21,780 nt of DNA from an uncultured Flavobacteriia bacterium (GCA_946482495.1 CAMLRV010000014.1:1-21780); one strand, 5' to 3'; positions 8,667-15,462 are shown, numbered from the stretch's first letter. The notes: generated by a model not told the origin, from the letters alone. Translations and numbers: made by a program.

Positions 8667-9692
8667 ATGAAGAAAAAAATTGAAGGCGAATTAATTAGCA
8701 TAGCACATCGTTTATTAAAGCTAAAAAATCATTCAGAAACAGTTCAATTACATGAAGAAGTAAAAAAACTGTATGAACAATTAACGCTTTTAAAATTTTA
8801 CGAAGCCAATACGGCATTAGTAAATGAAGAATTTTCTGAAGCAGCTTTTGAAGAAAAAGTAGCTAAAATTGTTGTGGGAACCATTGAAGTGGATGATGAA
8901 GAAGAAATGGTAGAAATGGCTTCTAAAGAGAAAATCGCTCAGATTGAAGAAGAACTTTTCGAAAAAAATGAAATTTCTCATGAAGCTTTTCCGGGAAATG
9001 GAGAAGAAGTAGTGGAAATGGCTTCCAAAGAAAATATTACTCAAATTGAAGAAGAACTTTTTGAGAAAACAAAAATTTCTCACGATACTTTTCCAAAAGA
9101 AGAAGTAAAAAAAGAACCAAAATCAGAAAAGAAAGAAATCACTTCAAATCCAGAAATTATTGGAACAAAAGTGTCTAAACAAATTTCTATTGATGATATT
9201 TTGGTTCACGATTATAAAGAAACTTTATTCGTTAAAAAAGACGAACCAATTATTGAAGATTTAATTAAAGAACCTGTTTTTGAAGCAGTTCAAACTGAAG
9301 AAATTTCAGAAGAAGTTCAAGAAGAATTAGCAAAAGTTGATGAAGTGGTGGAAGTAACAAAAGCAGAAGAAGTTGTTGCTGAAATCAAGGAAGAAATTAA
9401 AGAAGAGAAAATCCAAGGCGAAGCCGAAACGAGCGCAGCTAAACCTGAGTCAGTTCCTGTTGGAAAAGCGATTGTTTTAGCTTTAAACGATAAAATTGCC
9501 TTTGAGAAAAACTTATTTGCTAATAATGGGGAAGATTTAAATCGTGTAATTTCTCAACTAAATACGTTTACAAATTGGGATGAAGCGAAATCTTTTGTGT
9601 TAGATTTTGTGAAACCAGATTATAATAATTGGGAAGGTAAAGAAGAGTTTGAAGTTCGATTTTTAGAAATCGTTGAAAATAAATTTAAATAA
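8667..9692 (+). CDS. Acidic Glu/Lys-rich hypothetical protein with an internal duplication
   Basis: I cannot assign this 341-residue protein a function. It has no signal peptide or membrane segment and should be cytosolic. Residues 1-50 look like a helical hairpin or coiled coil (HRLLKLKNHSETVQLHEE). Residues about 60-270 are low-complexity and very rich in Glu, Val and Lys, and include two 34-residue repeats (79-112 and 113-146) around EMASKE and QIEEELFEK. The C-terminal 75 residues are more normal in composition and look folded (LNDKIAFEKNLF, LNTFTNWDEAKSFVLDFV, then a WEGKEEF segment), probably the conserved part. It has its own TAnnTTTG promoter and precedes rsmI by 68 bases. From memory, similar proteins sit near rsmI in other flavobacteria, but nothing here ties it to ribosome modification. 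Confidence 0.8.
   Translation: MKKKIEGELISIAHRLLKLKNHSETVQLHEEVKKLYEQLTLLKFYEANTALVNEEFSEAAFEEKVAKIVVGTIEVDDEEEMVEMASKEKIAQIEEELFEKNEISHEAFPGNGEEVVEMASKENITQIEEELFEKTKISHDTFPKEEVKKEPKSEKKEITSNPEIIGTKVSKQISIDDILVHDYKETLFVKKDEPIIEDLIKEPVFEAVQTEEISEEVQEELAKVDEVVEVTKAEEVVAEIKEEIKEEKIQGEAETSAAKPESVPVGKAIVLALNDKIAFEKNLFANNGEDLNRVISQLNTFTNWDEAKSFVLDFVKPDYNNWEGKEEFEVRFLEIVENKFK
8901..9104 (+). repeat. Two tandem 102-bp in-frame repeats inside the acidic protein gene
   Basis: Unit 1 is 8901-9002 and unit 2 is 9003-9104, in register (EMASKE starts at residues 83 and 117). By eye the units share about three quarters of their bases, with many synonymous differences, so the duplication is not recent. Confidence 0.85.
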
Positions 9693-9700
9693 TTTTTAAA

Positions 9701-9753
9701 GTTTATTGTTTGTGGTTGATTGTTGTTTGAACCATAAATAACAAACCATAAAC
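9701..9753. repeat. Imperfect intergenic inverted repeat before rsmI
   Basis: GTTTATTGTTTGTG (9701-9714) pairs with AACAAACCATAAAC (9740-9753) at 12 of 14 positions. It fills most of the 68-base gap and ends 7 bases before the rsmI ATG. From memory, AACAAACCATAAAC-type repeats are common in flavobacterial gaps. It lacks the T-tract of a terminator. Confidence 0.55.
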
Positions 9754-9760
9754 GGAAAGC

Positions 9761-10438
9761 ATGAGCAAATTATATATAGTTCCTACACCAATTGGAAATT
9801 TAGACGACATGACGTTTCGTGCGATTAAAGTGCTTAAAGAAGCCGATTTAATTTTAGCCGAAGACACGCGTACGAGTGGAAAATTGCTAAAGCATTTCGA
9901 AATTTCTACGCACATGCATAGTCATCACATGCATAACGAACATAAAACTGTAGAAAATTTAATTGCTCGTTTAAAAGGTGGCGAAACGATTGCTTTAATT
10001 TCCGATGCAGGAACACCAGCCATTTCCGATCCTGGATTTTTGCTTACGCGTGCTTGTGTGGAAAACGGAATTACTGTGGATTGTTTACCAGGCGCGACTG
10101 CTTTTGTGCCAGCATTAGTGAATAGTGGTTTGCCGAACGATAAATTTGTTTTCGAAGGCTTTTTACCTGATAAAAAAGGAAGACAAACGCGTTATTTAGC
10201 TTTGGCTGAAGAAACGCGTACCATGATTTTATATGTTTCTCCACATAAATTAGTAAAAACCTTAGCGGAATTCATCCAGTATTTTGGCGCTGATAGACCA
10301 GTTTCTGTTTCGAGAGAAATTTCAAAACTACACGAAGAAACCATTCGTGGAACGGCCGAAGAAGTGCTAAAACACTTCGAAGCGAAACCTCCAAAAGGAG
10401 AAATCGTTGTGGTTGTTGGTGGGAAAAGCGGGAAATAG
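9761..10438 (+). CDS. rsmI: 16S rRNA (cytidine(1402)-2'-O)-methyltransferase RsmI
   Basis: This 225-residue SAM-dependent enzyme 2'-O-methylates C1402 of 16S rRNA in the ribosomal P site; in E. coli it acts together with RsmH. The tetrapyrrole-methylase fold motifs are all present: VPTPIGNLDDMT near the N-terminus, LAEDTRTSGKLL (32-43), SDAGTPAISDPG (81-92, SAM-binding), LPGATAFVPALVNSG (109-123) and FEGFLP (131-136). It is about 60 residues shorter than E. coli RsmI because the C-terminal extension is missing. I believe this is usual in Bacteroidota, so the gene does not look truncated. A His-rich stretch (HMHSHHMHNEH, 51-61) lies in the substrate loop. ATG 9761 places the first beta strand immediately after the start. 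Confidence 0.96.
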   Translation: MSKLYIVPTPIGNLDDMTFRAIKVLKEADLILAEDTRTSGKLLKHFEISTHMHSHHMHNEHKTVENLIARLKGGETIALISDAGTPAISDPGFLLTRACVENGITVDCLPGATAFVPALVNSGLPNDKFVFEGFLPDKKGRQTRYLALAEETRTMILYVSPHKLVKTLAEFIQYFGADRPVSVSREISKLHEETIRGTAEEVLKHFEAKPPKGEIVVVVGGKSGK

Positions 10439-10440
10439 TA

Positions 10441-10467
10441 TTCAGTGTTCAGTTATGAGTGTTCAGT
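10441..10467. repeat. Short TTCAGT repeats after rsmI
   Basis: Three copies of TTCAGT (10441-10446, 10448-10453, 10462-10467) follow the rsmI stop, with GTGTTCAG shared by two of them. From memory, CAGTGTTCAGT-type runs recur in Flavobacterium intergenic DNA. No function is apparent. Confidence 0.5.
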
Positions 10468-10491
10468 TTAGAATGTATTTGTTTTGGGAAT

Positions 10492-10519
10492 TGTCCCCTT
10501 GAGGGGACTTTAGGGGTGT
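10492..10519. repeat. CCCC-TTGA-GGGG intergenic hairpin element
   Basis: GTCCCC (10493-10498) and GGGGAC (10503-10508) form a perfect 6-bp stem with a TTGA loop, followed by TTTAGGGGTGT. It is unusually GC-rich for this DNA. It ends 14 bases before the ATG of the next gene, so it recalls the C/G-rich element before the RND pump although the sequence differs. Confidence 0.65.
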
Positions 10520-10533
10520 TTAATATTCGTGTT

Positions 10534-10830
10534 ATGAAAAAAATGATTTTAGCTTTAGTTGTTTGTATTGGTTTTTTAACAATTGTTTACATGCAGCTAT
10601 CTTATAAGGAATATATCCCTCTAGTTCTTGAAAACGATGAAATAATTGAAAAGCCATCATTGTTAAATAAAAATCATAAGTTAAATATGATTCAAGTTTT
10701 GAGCTACAATAATGAGGATTGGAAATTTAAAGACGAAAAATTATTAATTAAAAGAAGTATTGACCGAGAGTTATTGTGGAATTATACAACTAAAGCAAAT
10801 GATTCAGTTTGGTTAAGTACACATAAATAA
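10534..10830 (+). CDS. Small membrane-anchored or secreted hypothetical protein
   Basis: I chose ATG 10534 (98 residues). The frame stays open back to a GTG at 10459, but that extension would translate the TTCAGT and CCCC-TTGA-GGGG repeats and would bury the signal sequence. From 10534 the protein starts with Lys-Lys and a hydrophobic stretch (MILALVVCIGFLTIVYM), a typical signal anchor or signal peptide, followed by about 75 polar, Lys/Glu/Asn-rich residues (LLIKRSIDRELLWNYTTKAN near the end). No family is recognised. It ends 7 bases before the HopJ-family gene, so the two are probably co-transcribed. It could be a lineage-specific orphan. Confidence 0.6.
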   Translation: MKKMILALVVCIGFLTIVYMQLSYKEYIPLVLENDEIIEKPSLLNKNHKLNMIQVLSYNNEDWKFKDEKLLIKRSIDRELLWNYTTKANDSVWLSTHK

Positions 10831-10837
10831 AAAAACC

Positions 10838-11152
10838 ATGCAACAACTACTAAACAAAAAATCGTTTCCCGAAACCATCGCTTATATCGATGAAAATTAT
10901 GTTTTCACACCTACGACTTTCAAAAACGGAAATCAAATTAATAATGCTGGAGAAAATAACGGTTCATGTAAAATTTTTGCTTTTGCGAAATTAAATGAAT
11001 TAACCAAAGAAGAAACGCTAACATTATTCGGCGATTTCTATCAAGATGTTTTAAATACACCGAGCGCCACCGACCACCAAAATATTAGAAATTTCATAAT
11101 TTTTGGTTGGGACGGCATTCAGTTTGAAGGAGTTGCTTTAGAAAAGAAATAG
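10838..11152 (+). CDS. HopJ-family protein
   Basis: This 104-residue cytosolic protein has the conserved HopJ core: FPETIAYIDENYVFTPT, then NAGENNGSCKIFAFAKLN, a helix with LFGDFYQDVLNTP, and the C-terminal DHQNIRNFIIFGWDGIQFEG. The family is named after a Pseudomonas syringae type III effector, but it is widespread in bacteria with no type III system. In this genomic setting an effector role is unlikely, and the true function is unknown. Length is full for the family. Start ATG 10838 follows the previous stop by 7 bases. A hairpin (11201-11221) downstream may end transcription. Confidence 0.9.
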   Translation: MQQLLNKKSFPETIAYIDENYVFTPTTFKNGNQINNAGENNGSCKIFAFAKLNELTKEETLTLFGDFYQDVLNTPSATDHQNIRNFIIFGWDGIQFEGVALEKK

Positions 11153-11156
11153 TTTT

Positions 11157-11302
11157 TTAACATATGAGTCATATAAGTTTTTGACTTTTTGTAATGTTGT
11201 AATTTTGTCGTAGACAAAATTTATATGCACTTTTTAAAGTTATAAATTAGTACATATAAGTTTTTTAGCAAATTAGTAAACTTATTATGACTTATATGTT
11301 TA
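11157..11302. repeat. ACTTATATG-type repeat, copies B-D, forming a long inverted repeat
   Basis: The arm at 11157-11180 (containing CATATGAGTCATATAAGTTT) is the reverse complement, with a few mismatches, of 11278-11302 (containing ATGACTTATATGTTTA). A third partial copy is ACATATAAGTTTTTT at 11252-11266. The right arm matches 4892-4915 apart from one inserted T. The element fills most of the 244-base gap between the HopJ gene and recJ; nothing protein-coding is seen there. Confidence 0.7.
11201..11221. terminator. Possible terminator hairpin after the HopJ-family gene
   Basis: AATTTTGTC (11201-11209) pairs perfectly with GACAAAATT (11213-11221) around a GTA loop, 49 bases after the HopJ-family stop. 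The stem is AT-rich. A T-run follows only at 11231-11235, so termination is possible but not clear. It may simply be part of the surrounding repeat. Confidence 0.4.
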
Positions 11303-11355
11303 ATTTTTATACATTTACAAATCAATACTATTCGCCAAAATTCAAATATTAACCT

Positions 11356-11380
11356 GTCACCCTGAGCCTGTCGAAGGGCG
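11356..11380. repeat. Dispersed CACCCTGAGCCTGTCGAAGG-type intergenic repeat
   Basis: The sequence GTCACCCTGAGCCTGTCGAAGGGCG is GC-rich in AT-rich surroundings and has CCCT/AGGG ends that can pair. From memory, CACCCTGAGC...GTCGAAGGGTG elements occur in many copies in Bacteroidota and other bacterial genomes. This one ends 16 bases before the recJ ATG. Confidence 0.75.
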
Positions 11381-11396
11381 TAAATCCAAAATTACC

Positions 11397-13091
11397 ATGC
11401 GTTGGACCATCAAATCAAAGCCAGAAAAAGAAAAAGTACAAGCCCTACAAAACGCGCTTCAAGTCGATACAACTATCGCGACTTTATTAGTTCAAAGAGG
11501 AATTGAAACCTACGAACAAGCCAAAACATTTTTCAGACCAACTTTAGAAGACTTACACAATCCGTATCTTATGAAAGATATGGACAAAGCCGTTGCACGT
11601 ATCGAAAAAGCCATTGCCAATAATGAAAATATTTTAGTTTTTGGCGATTACGATGTAGACGGAACCACTGCAGTTTCTTTAGTGTCAAGTTATTTGCGAA
11701 GTTATTATCCGAATGTCGCTACTTACATTCCAGACCGATATAATGAAGGTTACGGCGTTTCGTACGCTGGCATCGATTATGCTGAAGACAATGATGTGTC
11801 GTTAATTATTGCGCTCGATTGTGGAATTAAATCTATCGACCACGTTAACTATGCCAAGGAAAAAAACATAGATTTTATCATTTGCGATCATCACCGACCT
11901 GGTGATTCTTTGCCAGATGCAATTGCAATCTTAGATCCAAAACGCAGTGATTGTAGTTATCCTTACGATGAATTATGTGGTTGTGGTGTCGGATTTAAAT
12001 TGATTCAGGCTTTAGCCGAAAATAGAAACCAAACTATTGAAGATTTACTTCCTTATTTAGATTTAGTGGCAACTGCGATTGCTGCCGATATTGTTCCCAT
12101 TACTGGCGAAAATCGTGTGTTAGCGAAATTCGGTTTGGAAGTTATTAATACAAATCCACGACCAGGAATTAAAGCTTTGATTCAGAACGTAAAAAAGAAA
12201 GTCTTAACAATTACTGATATGGTTTTCATTGTCGCACCAAGAATTAATGCCGCTGGAAGAGTGAAACATGGTAACGAAGCGGTAGCACTTTTGACAGAAT
12301 ATAATTTAAATCAAGCTGAACAATTCGCTTCAGAAATTGAAGGATATAATTCGGATAGAAAAGATTTAGACAAACAAATTACACAAGAAGCTTTACGTCA
12401 AATTGAAGAAAATGATGAGTTAGAACGTTTTTCAACTGTCGTGTATCAAGAAAATTGGCATAAAGGCGTCATCGGAATTGTGGCTTCTCGATTGGTTGAA
12501 AATTATTATCGTCCGACTATCGTTTTTACAAAAAGTGGCGATAAACTAGCGGCTTCGGCACGTTCGGTAAAAGATTTTGATGTGTACAATGCGTTGGAAG
12601 CTTGTGCCGAACATTTGGAGCAGTTTGGCGGACATATGTATGCAGCCGGATTAACGCTAAAAGAAGAAAATTATCTGAATTTTAAAAATGCTTTCGAAAA
12701 GGAAGTTGAAAACACGATTCATCCCGATTTATTAATTCCTGAAATTGCTGTCGATTTAGAAATTGATTTTTCAGCTATTGATGAAAAATTCATGCGTATT
12801 CTAAAGCAGTTTGAACCATTCGGACCAGAAAATATGACACCGGTTTTCATGTCGACAAATGTAGTTGATTCAGGGTATGCTAAAACATTAGGAAACGATG
12901 ATGAACATTTGAAAGCTTTCATAAAGCAGAATCATTCACCAAATTTCAATGCGATTGGTTTTGGCTTAGGAAAGAAATTAGACATTGTAAAAAATAGAAA
13001 TCCGTTTGATGCCGTTTACGTTGTAGAAGAAAACGAATGGAACGGAAATGTGAGTTTGCAATTGCAACTTCGTGATGTAAGATCCAAGTAA
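11397..13091 (+). CDS. recJ: Single-stranded-DNA-specific exonuclease RecJ
   Basis: This 564-residue enzyme is a 5'-3' single-strand DNA exonuclease acting in recombinational and mismatch repair. The DHH-family metal motifs are intact: DYDVDGT (84-90), ALDCGIKS (139-146) and ICDHHRPGD (162-170). Downstream come APRINAAGRVKHG and, in the DHHA1 domain, the substrate-binding GGHMYAAGL (from residue 411). The C-terminal part, from about 460, is the RecJ OB-fold (FEPFGPENMTPVF). Length is normal. ATG 11397 gives the expected N-terminus (MRWTIKSKP). It stands alone in its gap, 244 bases after the HopJ-family gene and 91 bases before the MFS gene, with no clear TAnnTTTG upstream. Confidence 0.97.
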   Translation: MRWTIKSKPEKEKVQALQNALQVDTTIATLLVQRGIETYEQAKTFFRPTLEDLHNPYLMKDMDKAVARIEKAIANNENILVFGDYDVDGTTAVSLVSSYLRSYYPNVATYIPDRYNEGYGVSYAGIDYAEDNDVSLIIALDCGIKSIDHVNYAKEKNIDFIICDHHRPGDSLPDAIAILDPKRSDCSYPYDELCGCGVGFKLIQALAENRNQTIEDLLPYLDLVATAIAADIVPITGENRVLAKFGLEVINTNPRPGIKALIQNVKKKVLTITDMVFIVAPRINAAGRVKHGNEAVALLTEYNLNQAEQFASEIEGYNSDRKDLDKQITQEALRQIEENDELERFSTVVYQENWHKGVIGIVASRLVENYYRPTIVFTKSGDKLAASARSVKDFDVYNALEACAEHLEQFGGHMYAAGLTLKEENYLNFKNAFEKEVENTIHPDLLIPEIAVDLEIDFSAIDEKFMRILKQFEPFGPENMTPVFMSTNVVDSGYAKTLGNDDEHLKAFIKQNHSPNFNAIGFGLGKKLDIVKNRNPFDAVYVVEENEWNGNVSLQLQLRDVRSK

Positions 13092-13133
13092 AAAGTAAAA
13101 ATAACCAAGTAATAAGTTAAAAAAAACAAAACC

Positions 13134-13168
13134 CTTGTGAACTTTGCGCAATCTTTGCGACCTTTGCG
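13134..13168. repeat. CTTTGCG short tandem-like repeats
   Basis: CTTTGCG occurs at 13142-13148, 13153-13159 and 13162-13168, with a degenerate copy (CTTGTGA) at 13134-13140. From memory, AACTTTGCG/CCTTTGCG runs are recurrent in Flavobacterium gaps. The run ends 14 bases before the MFS start codon. Confidence 0.65.
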
Positions 13169-13182
13169 ATTCATTAAAAACT

Positions 13183-14424
13183 ATGACAAAAAAAGATCCA
13201 TTTTCATCCTTAAGAATCCCAGAATTTCGTTGGTTTATTTCCATGCGATTAGCTATTGTTTTAGCATGGTCGATGCAATTTGTATTAATTGAATGGGAAG
13301 TGTACAGTATTACGAAAAATCCATGGTCGCTAGGATTAATAGGGTTAATGGAAGTCATTCCTGCTATTACTATGGCATTATTTGCCGGTCATATTGTCGA
13401 TCAATCCGAAAAAAGAAACATGTTGCTGAAATGCTTTTTTGGAACAACATTAATTAGTGTTTTATTGTGTTATTTGGTACATCCTGATACGGTTTCAACC
13501 ATAGGAAAACAGCCTTTTTTATATGCTATTTATGCTTTGGTTTTTTTGGGTGGAATCATTCGTTCTTTCATTATTCCTTCGGTTTTTAGTTTATTAGGAT
13601 TAATCGTTCCGAAATCGCAATTTACTAATGCCGCCACTTGGAGTAGCTCTTCTTGGCAAGTTTCTGCCGTAATTGGTCCAGCTTTAGCAGGATTTTTAAT
13701 TGGCGGAATTGGTGTTTTCAACTCGATGATTTTTGTTACAATTTCTATCATTTTAGGAATTTTTATGTTATTGCAAATCAGTAAAAAACCTATCCTAAAT
13801 AAAAAAATTGGGGAACCTATTTCTCAAAGTTTAAAAGCAGGGATCACGTTTGTTTTTCAAAATAAAATTATTTTAAACGCACTTTCTTTAGACATGTTTG
13901 CAGTGTTATTCGGTGGAGCAGTAGCCTTATTGCCCATTTTTGCACAAGATATTTTAAAAGTAGGTTCAGAAGGTTTCGGAATTTTACGTGCTGCACCAGC
14001 TATTGGTGGCTTGTTAACGATGTTGGCTTCTACCATGTTTTCTATCGAAAAAAATACGGGTAAAAAATTACTATTAGCCGTTTTCGGATTCGGAGTCTGT
14101 ATTATCGTTTTCGGTTTGTCGGAAAACTTTTGGATTTCTGTCGTAGCGCTATTCTTAAGTGGTGTTACTGATGGCTTTTCTGTGGTTATTCGTTCCACTA
14201 TTTTACAAATTTATACGCCAGATGAAATGCGTGGTCGTGTTTCGTCTGTAAATTCAATTTTTGTGGGTTCGTCAAATGAATTAGGTGCTTTCGAAAGTGG
14301 TTTAACTTCCAAATTATTTGGGGTAGTAAATGCCGTTGTTTTTGGTGGAATTATGACTTTATTGGTTGTAGGAACCACTGCGGTAGTATCACCAAAATTT
14401 AGAGATTTAGAATTAGAAAAGTAA
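13183..14424 (+). CDS. MFS transporter, EntS-like exporter family
   Basis: This 413-residue polytopic inner-membrane protein has about 10-12 hydrophobic segments. I chose ATG 13183 (MTKKDPFSSLRIPEFRWF). The frame is open back to a TTG at 13144, but that stretch is the CTTTGCG repeat. The start resembles the MFS_3/EntS group: SLRIPEFRWFISMRLAIVLA, then the loop between TM2 and TM3 (GHIVDQSEKRNMLL), and late in the protein the segment TPDEMRGRVSSVNSIFVG, typical of this branch. Such proteins export siderophores, drugs or other small molecules; the substrate here cannot be told. It is convergent with lpxH, and the 135-base gap between them is filled by a structured repeat. Confidence 0.9.
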   Translation: MTKKDPFSSLRIPEFRWFISMRLAIVLAWSMQFVLIEWEVYSITKNPWSLGLIGLMEVIPAITMALFAGHIVDQSEKRNMLLKCFFGTTLISVLLCYLVHPDTVSTIGKQPFLYAIYALVFLGGIIRSFIIPSVFSLLGLIVPKSQFTNAATWSSSSWQVSAVIGPALAGFLIGGIGVFNSMIFVTISIILGIFMLLQISKKPILNKKIGEPISQSLKAGITFVFQNKIILNALSLDMFAVLFGGAVALLPIFAQDILKVGSEGFGILRAAPAIGGLLTMLASTMFSIEKNTGKKLLLAVFGFGVCIIVFGLSENFWISVVALFLSGVTDGFSVVIRSTILQIYTPDEMRGRVSSVNSIFVGSSNELGAFESGLTSKLFGVVNAVVFGGIMTLLVVGTTAVVSPKFRDLELEK

Positions 14425-14429
14425 GTTGT

Positions 14430-14533
14430 AGGGCGTTACCCAAGGGTCGGGCTGTTTGCTATATCTCAAATTTTGTTGGCTTCGAGAGCCTCAGCCACGA
14501 AATTTATGAGGATGTCGCTTCCATCCCTAACGC
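14430..14533. repeat. Structured 104-bp intergenic element (GGGCGTTACCC ... CCCTAACGC)
   Basis: The element opens with GGGCGTTACCCAAGGGTCGG and closes with TCCATCCCTAACGC; its ends share the inverted motif GCGTTA/TAACGC. Inside, 14465-14481 (CTCAAATTTTGTTGGCT) and 14494-14510 (AGCCACGAAATTTATGAG region) pair imperfectly to make a long stem, with a further GGCT/AGCC hairpin at the tip. From memory this is a recurrent Flavobacterium/Bacteroidota intergenic element. It lies exactly between two convergent genes and could act as a bidirectional terminator. No transposase is present. Confidence 0.7.
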
Positions 14534-14559
14534 AAATCAGTATTTCAAAAGAAATTTCC

Positions 14560-15306
14560 TTATTCGTATTTCTTCAATTCAAATGCTTCTCCATCAAAAG
14601 CACCATAGGTAAAATAGCCAATCCAATCACCTAAGTTGATGTATTTTGATTGTTCATTTAAAGTTATTTCCATAGGCAAATGACGGTGTCCAAAAACGAA
14701 AAAGTCGTAATGTTTGGTTTCCAATTTTCGTTTGCAATATTGCACTAACCATTCGTTGTCTTCTCCTAAAAATTTTACATCTTCAGTACCAGAAATCAAT
14801 TTGTTTTTAACCGATAAATATTGTGCTAATTTCACTCCAATATCTGGATGTAACCAACGAAATAACCATTTTGAAAACGGATTGGTAAATACTTTCTTCA
14901 TGCGTTTGTAACCCATGTCGCCCGGACCTTTTCCATCGCCATGGCCAATTAAAAAGATTTTTCCGTTAAAAATAAATTCTTTGTTATCGTGATAAACAGG
15001 TATGTTTAATTCTTTTTCGAAATAATCACCCATCCATAAATCGTGGTTACCTACAAAAAAATAAATCGGAATTCCAGCGTCTTTTATTTCCGCTAATTTT
15101 CCTAGGACTCTTACAAAACCTTTAGGAACCACAGTTTTGTATTCGAACCAAAAATCAAATAAATCGCCAAGTAAAAAAATAGCTTCAGCATCTTTTTTAA
15201 CTTCATCTAGCCATTGAACAAACTTTTGTTCTCTTGGGAAACTTAGTTCTGGTGTTGGTGCTCCTAAATGTTGGTCTGAAGCAAAGTAAATTTTTTTAGT
15301 ACTCAA
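14560..15306 (-). CDS. lpxH: UDP-2,3-diacylglucosamine diphosphatase LpxH
   Basis: This 248-residue peripheral membrane phosphoesterase hydrolyses UDP-2,3-diacylglucosamine to lipid X and UMP, the fourth step of lipid A synthesis. The calcineurin-like two-metal site is complete: DQHLG (D11, H13), LLGDLFDFW (D48), GNHD (N87), GHGDG (H122) and FGHRH (H207, H209). The protein begins directly with the first beta strand (KKIYFASDQHLG). There is no in-frame ATG or GTG between that strand and the upstream stop at 15328-15330, so translation probably starts at TTG 15306. A TAAATTTG -7 element at 15330-15323 would give a very short 5' leader. It is convergent with the MFS gene and divergent from the giant surface-protein gene. 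Confidence 0.94.
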   Translation of the reverse strand: MSTKKIYFASDQHLGAPTPELSFPREQKFVQWLDEVKKDAEAIFLLGDLFDFWFEYKTVVPKGFVRVLGKLAEIKDAGIPIYFFVGNHDLWMGDYFEKELNIPVYHDNKEFIFNGKIFLIGHGDGKGPGDMGYKRMKKVFTNPFSKWLFRWLHPDIGVKLAQYLSVKNKLISGTEDVKFLGEDNEWLVQYCKRKLETKHYDFFVFGHRHLPMEITLNEQSKYINLGDWIGYFTYGAFDGEAFELKKYE

Positions 15307-15322
15307 AGTATTGAATTTTTTA

Positions 15323-15330
15323 CAAATTTA
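15323..15330 (-). promoter_or_regulatory. lpxH promoter -7 element (TAAATTTG on minus)
   Basis: The minus strand reads TAAATTTG, an exact TAnnTTTG match, with its last base 17 bases upstream of the TTG start. Transcription would begin only about ten bases before the start codon. No clear -33 TTTG is visible. Confidence 0.5.
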
Positions 15331-15360
15331 GATAAAATTATTTAGTTAAATTAAGCTTTT

Positions 15361-15389
15361 TATCGATGAAAACATGCATTTTATCGATA
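15361..15389. promoter_or_regulatory. 29-bp dyad, possible operator in a divergent promoter region
   Basis: TATCGATGAAA (15361-15371) and TTTTATCGATA (15379-15389) form an inverted repeat with 11-bp arms (one G-T mismatch) and a 7-base spacer. The ATCGAT cores are 21 bp apart, two helical turns. It lies between lpxH (minus) and the giant gene (plus), 26 bases upstream of the latter's -7 box. It is shaped like a binding site for a dimeric regulator. It could also be chance palindromy in AT-rich DNA. Confidence 0.45.
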
Positions 15390-15415
15390 TGTATTTAAAA
15401 TGTCACAATAATTCA

Positions 15416-15423
15416 TACTTTTG
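15416..15423 (+). promoter_or_regulatory. Promoter -7 element of the giant surface-protein gene (TACTTTTG)
   Basis: TACTTTTG matches TAnnTTTG exactly, 39 bases before the ATG at 15463, giving a leader of roughly 30 bases. The -33 area is AT-rich without a perfect TTTG. Confidence 0.6.
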
Positions 15424-15462
15424 TTAAGTTAAAGAATTTAATTAATCACTACTATACTTATA

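Noticed and set aside
8817..9083. Reverse-strand Phe-rich frame opposite the acidic hypothetical gene
   Set aside because: It is the complement of Glu/Lys-rich codons (GAA/AAA read as TTC/TTT), so it is a composition artefact.
10459..10533. N-terminal extension of the small hypothetical protein from GTG 10459
   Set aside because: It translates the TTCAGT and CCCC-TTGA-GGGG repeats, and ATG 10534 gives a clean signal-anchor N-terminus.
10838..11152. True type III secretion effector
   Set aside because: Only the family name suggests it; no type III genes are present and the family is widespread in non-pathogens.
13144..13182. N-terminal extension of the MFS protein from TTG 13144
   Set aside because: The extension is the translated CTTTGCG repeat; ATG 13183 gives the normal cytosolic start before TM1.
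14430..14533. Insertion sequence or tRNA-like gene
   Set aside because: No transposase frame and no cloverleaf with anticodon or TPsiC arm; it is kept as a structured repeat only.
15360..15389. Terminator at the ATCGAT dyad
   Set aside because: It lies upstream of both divergent genes and has no T-tract at the correct distance, so an operator is more plausible.
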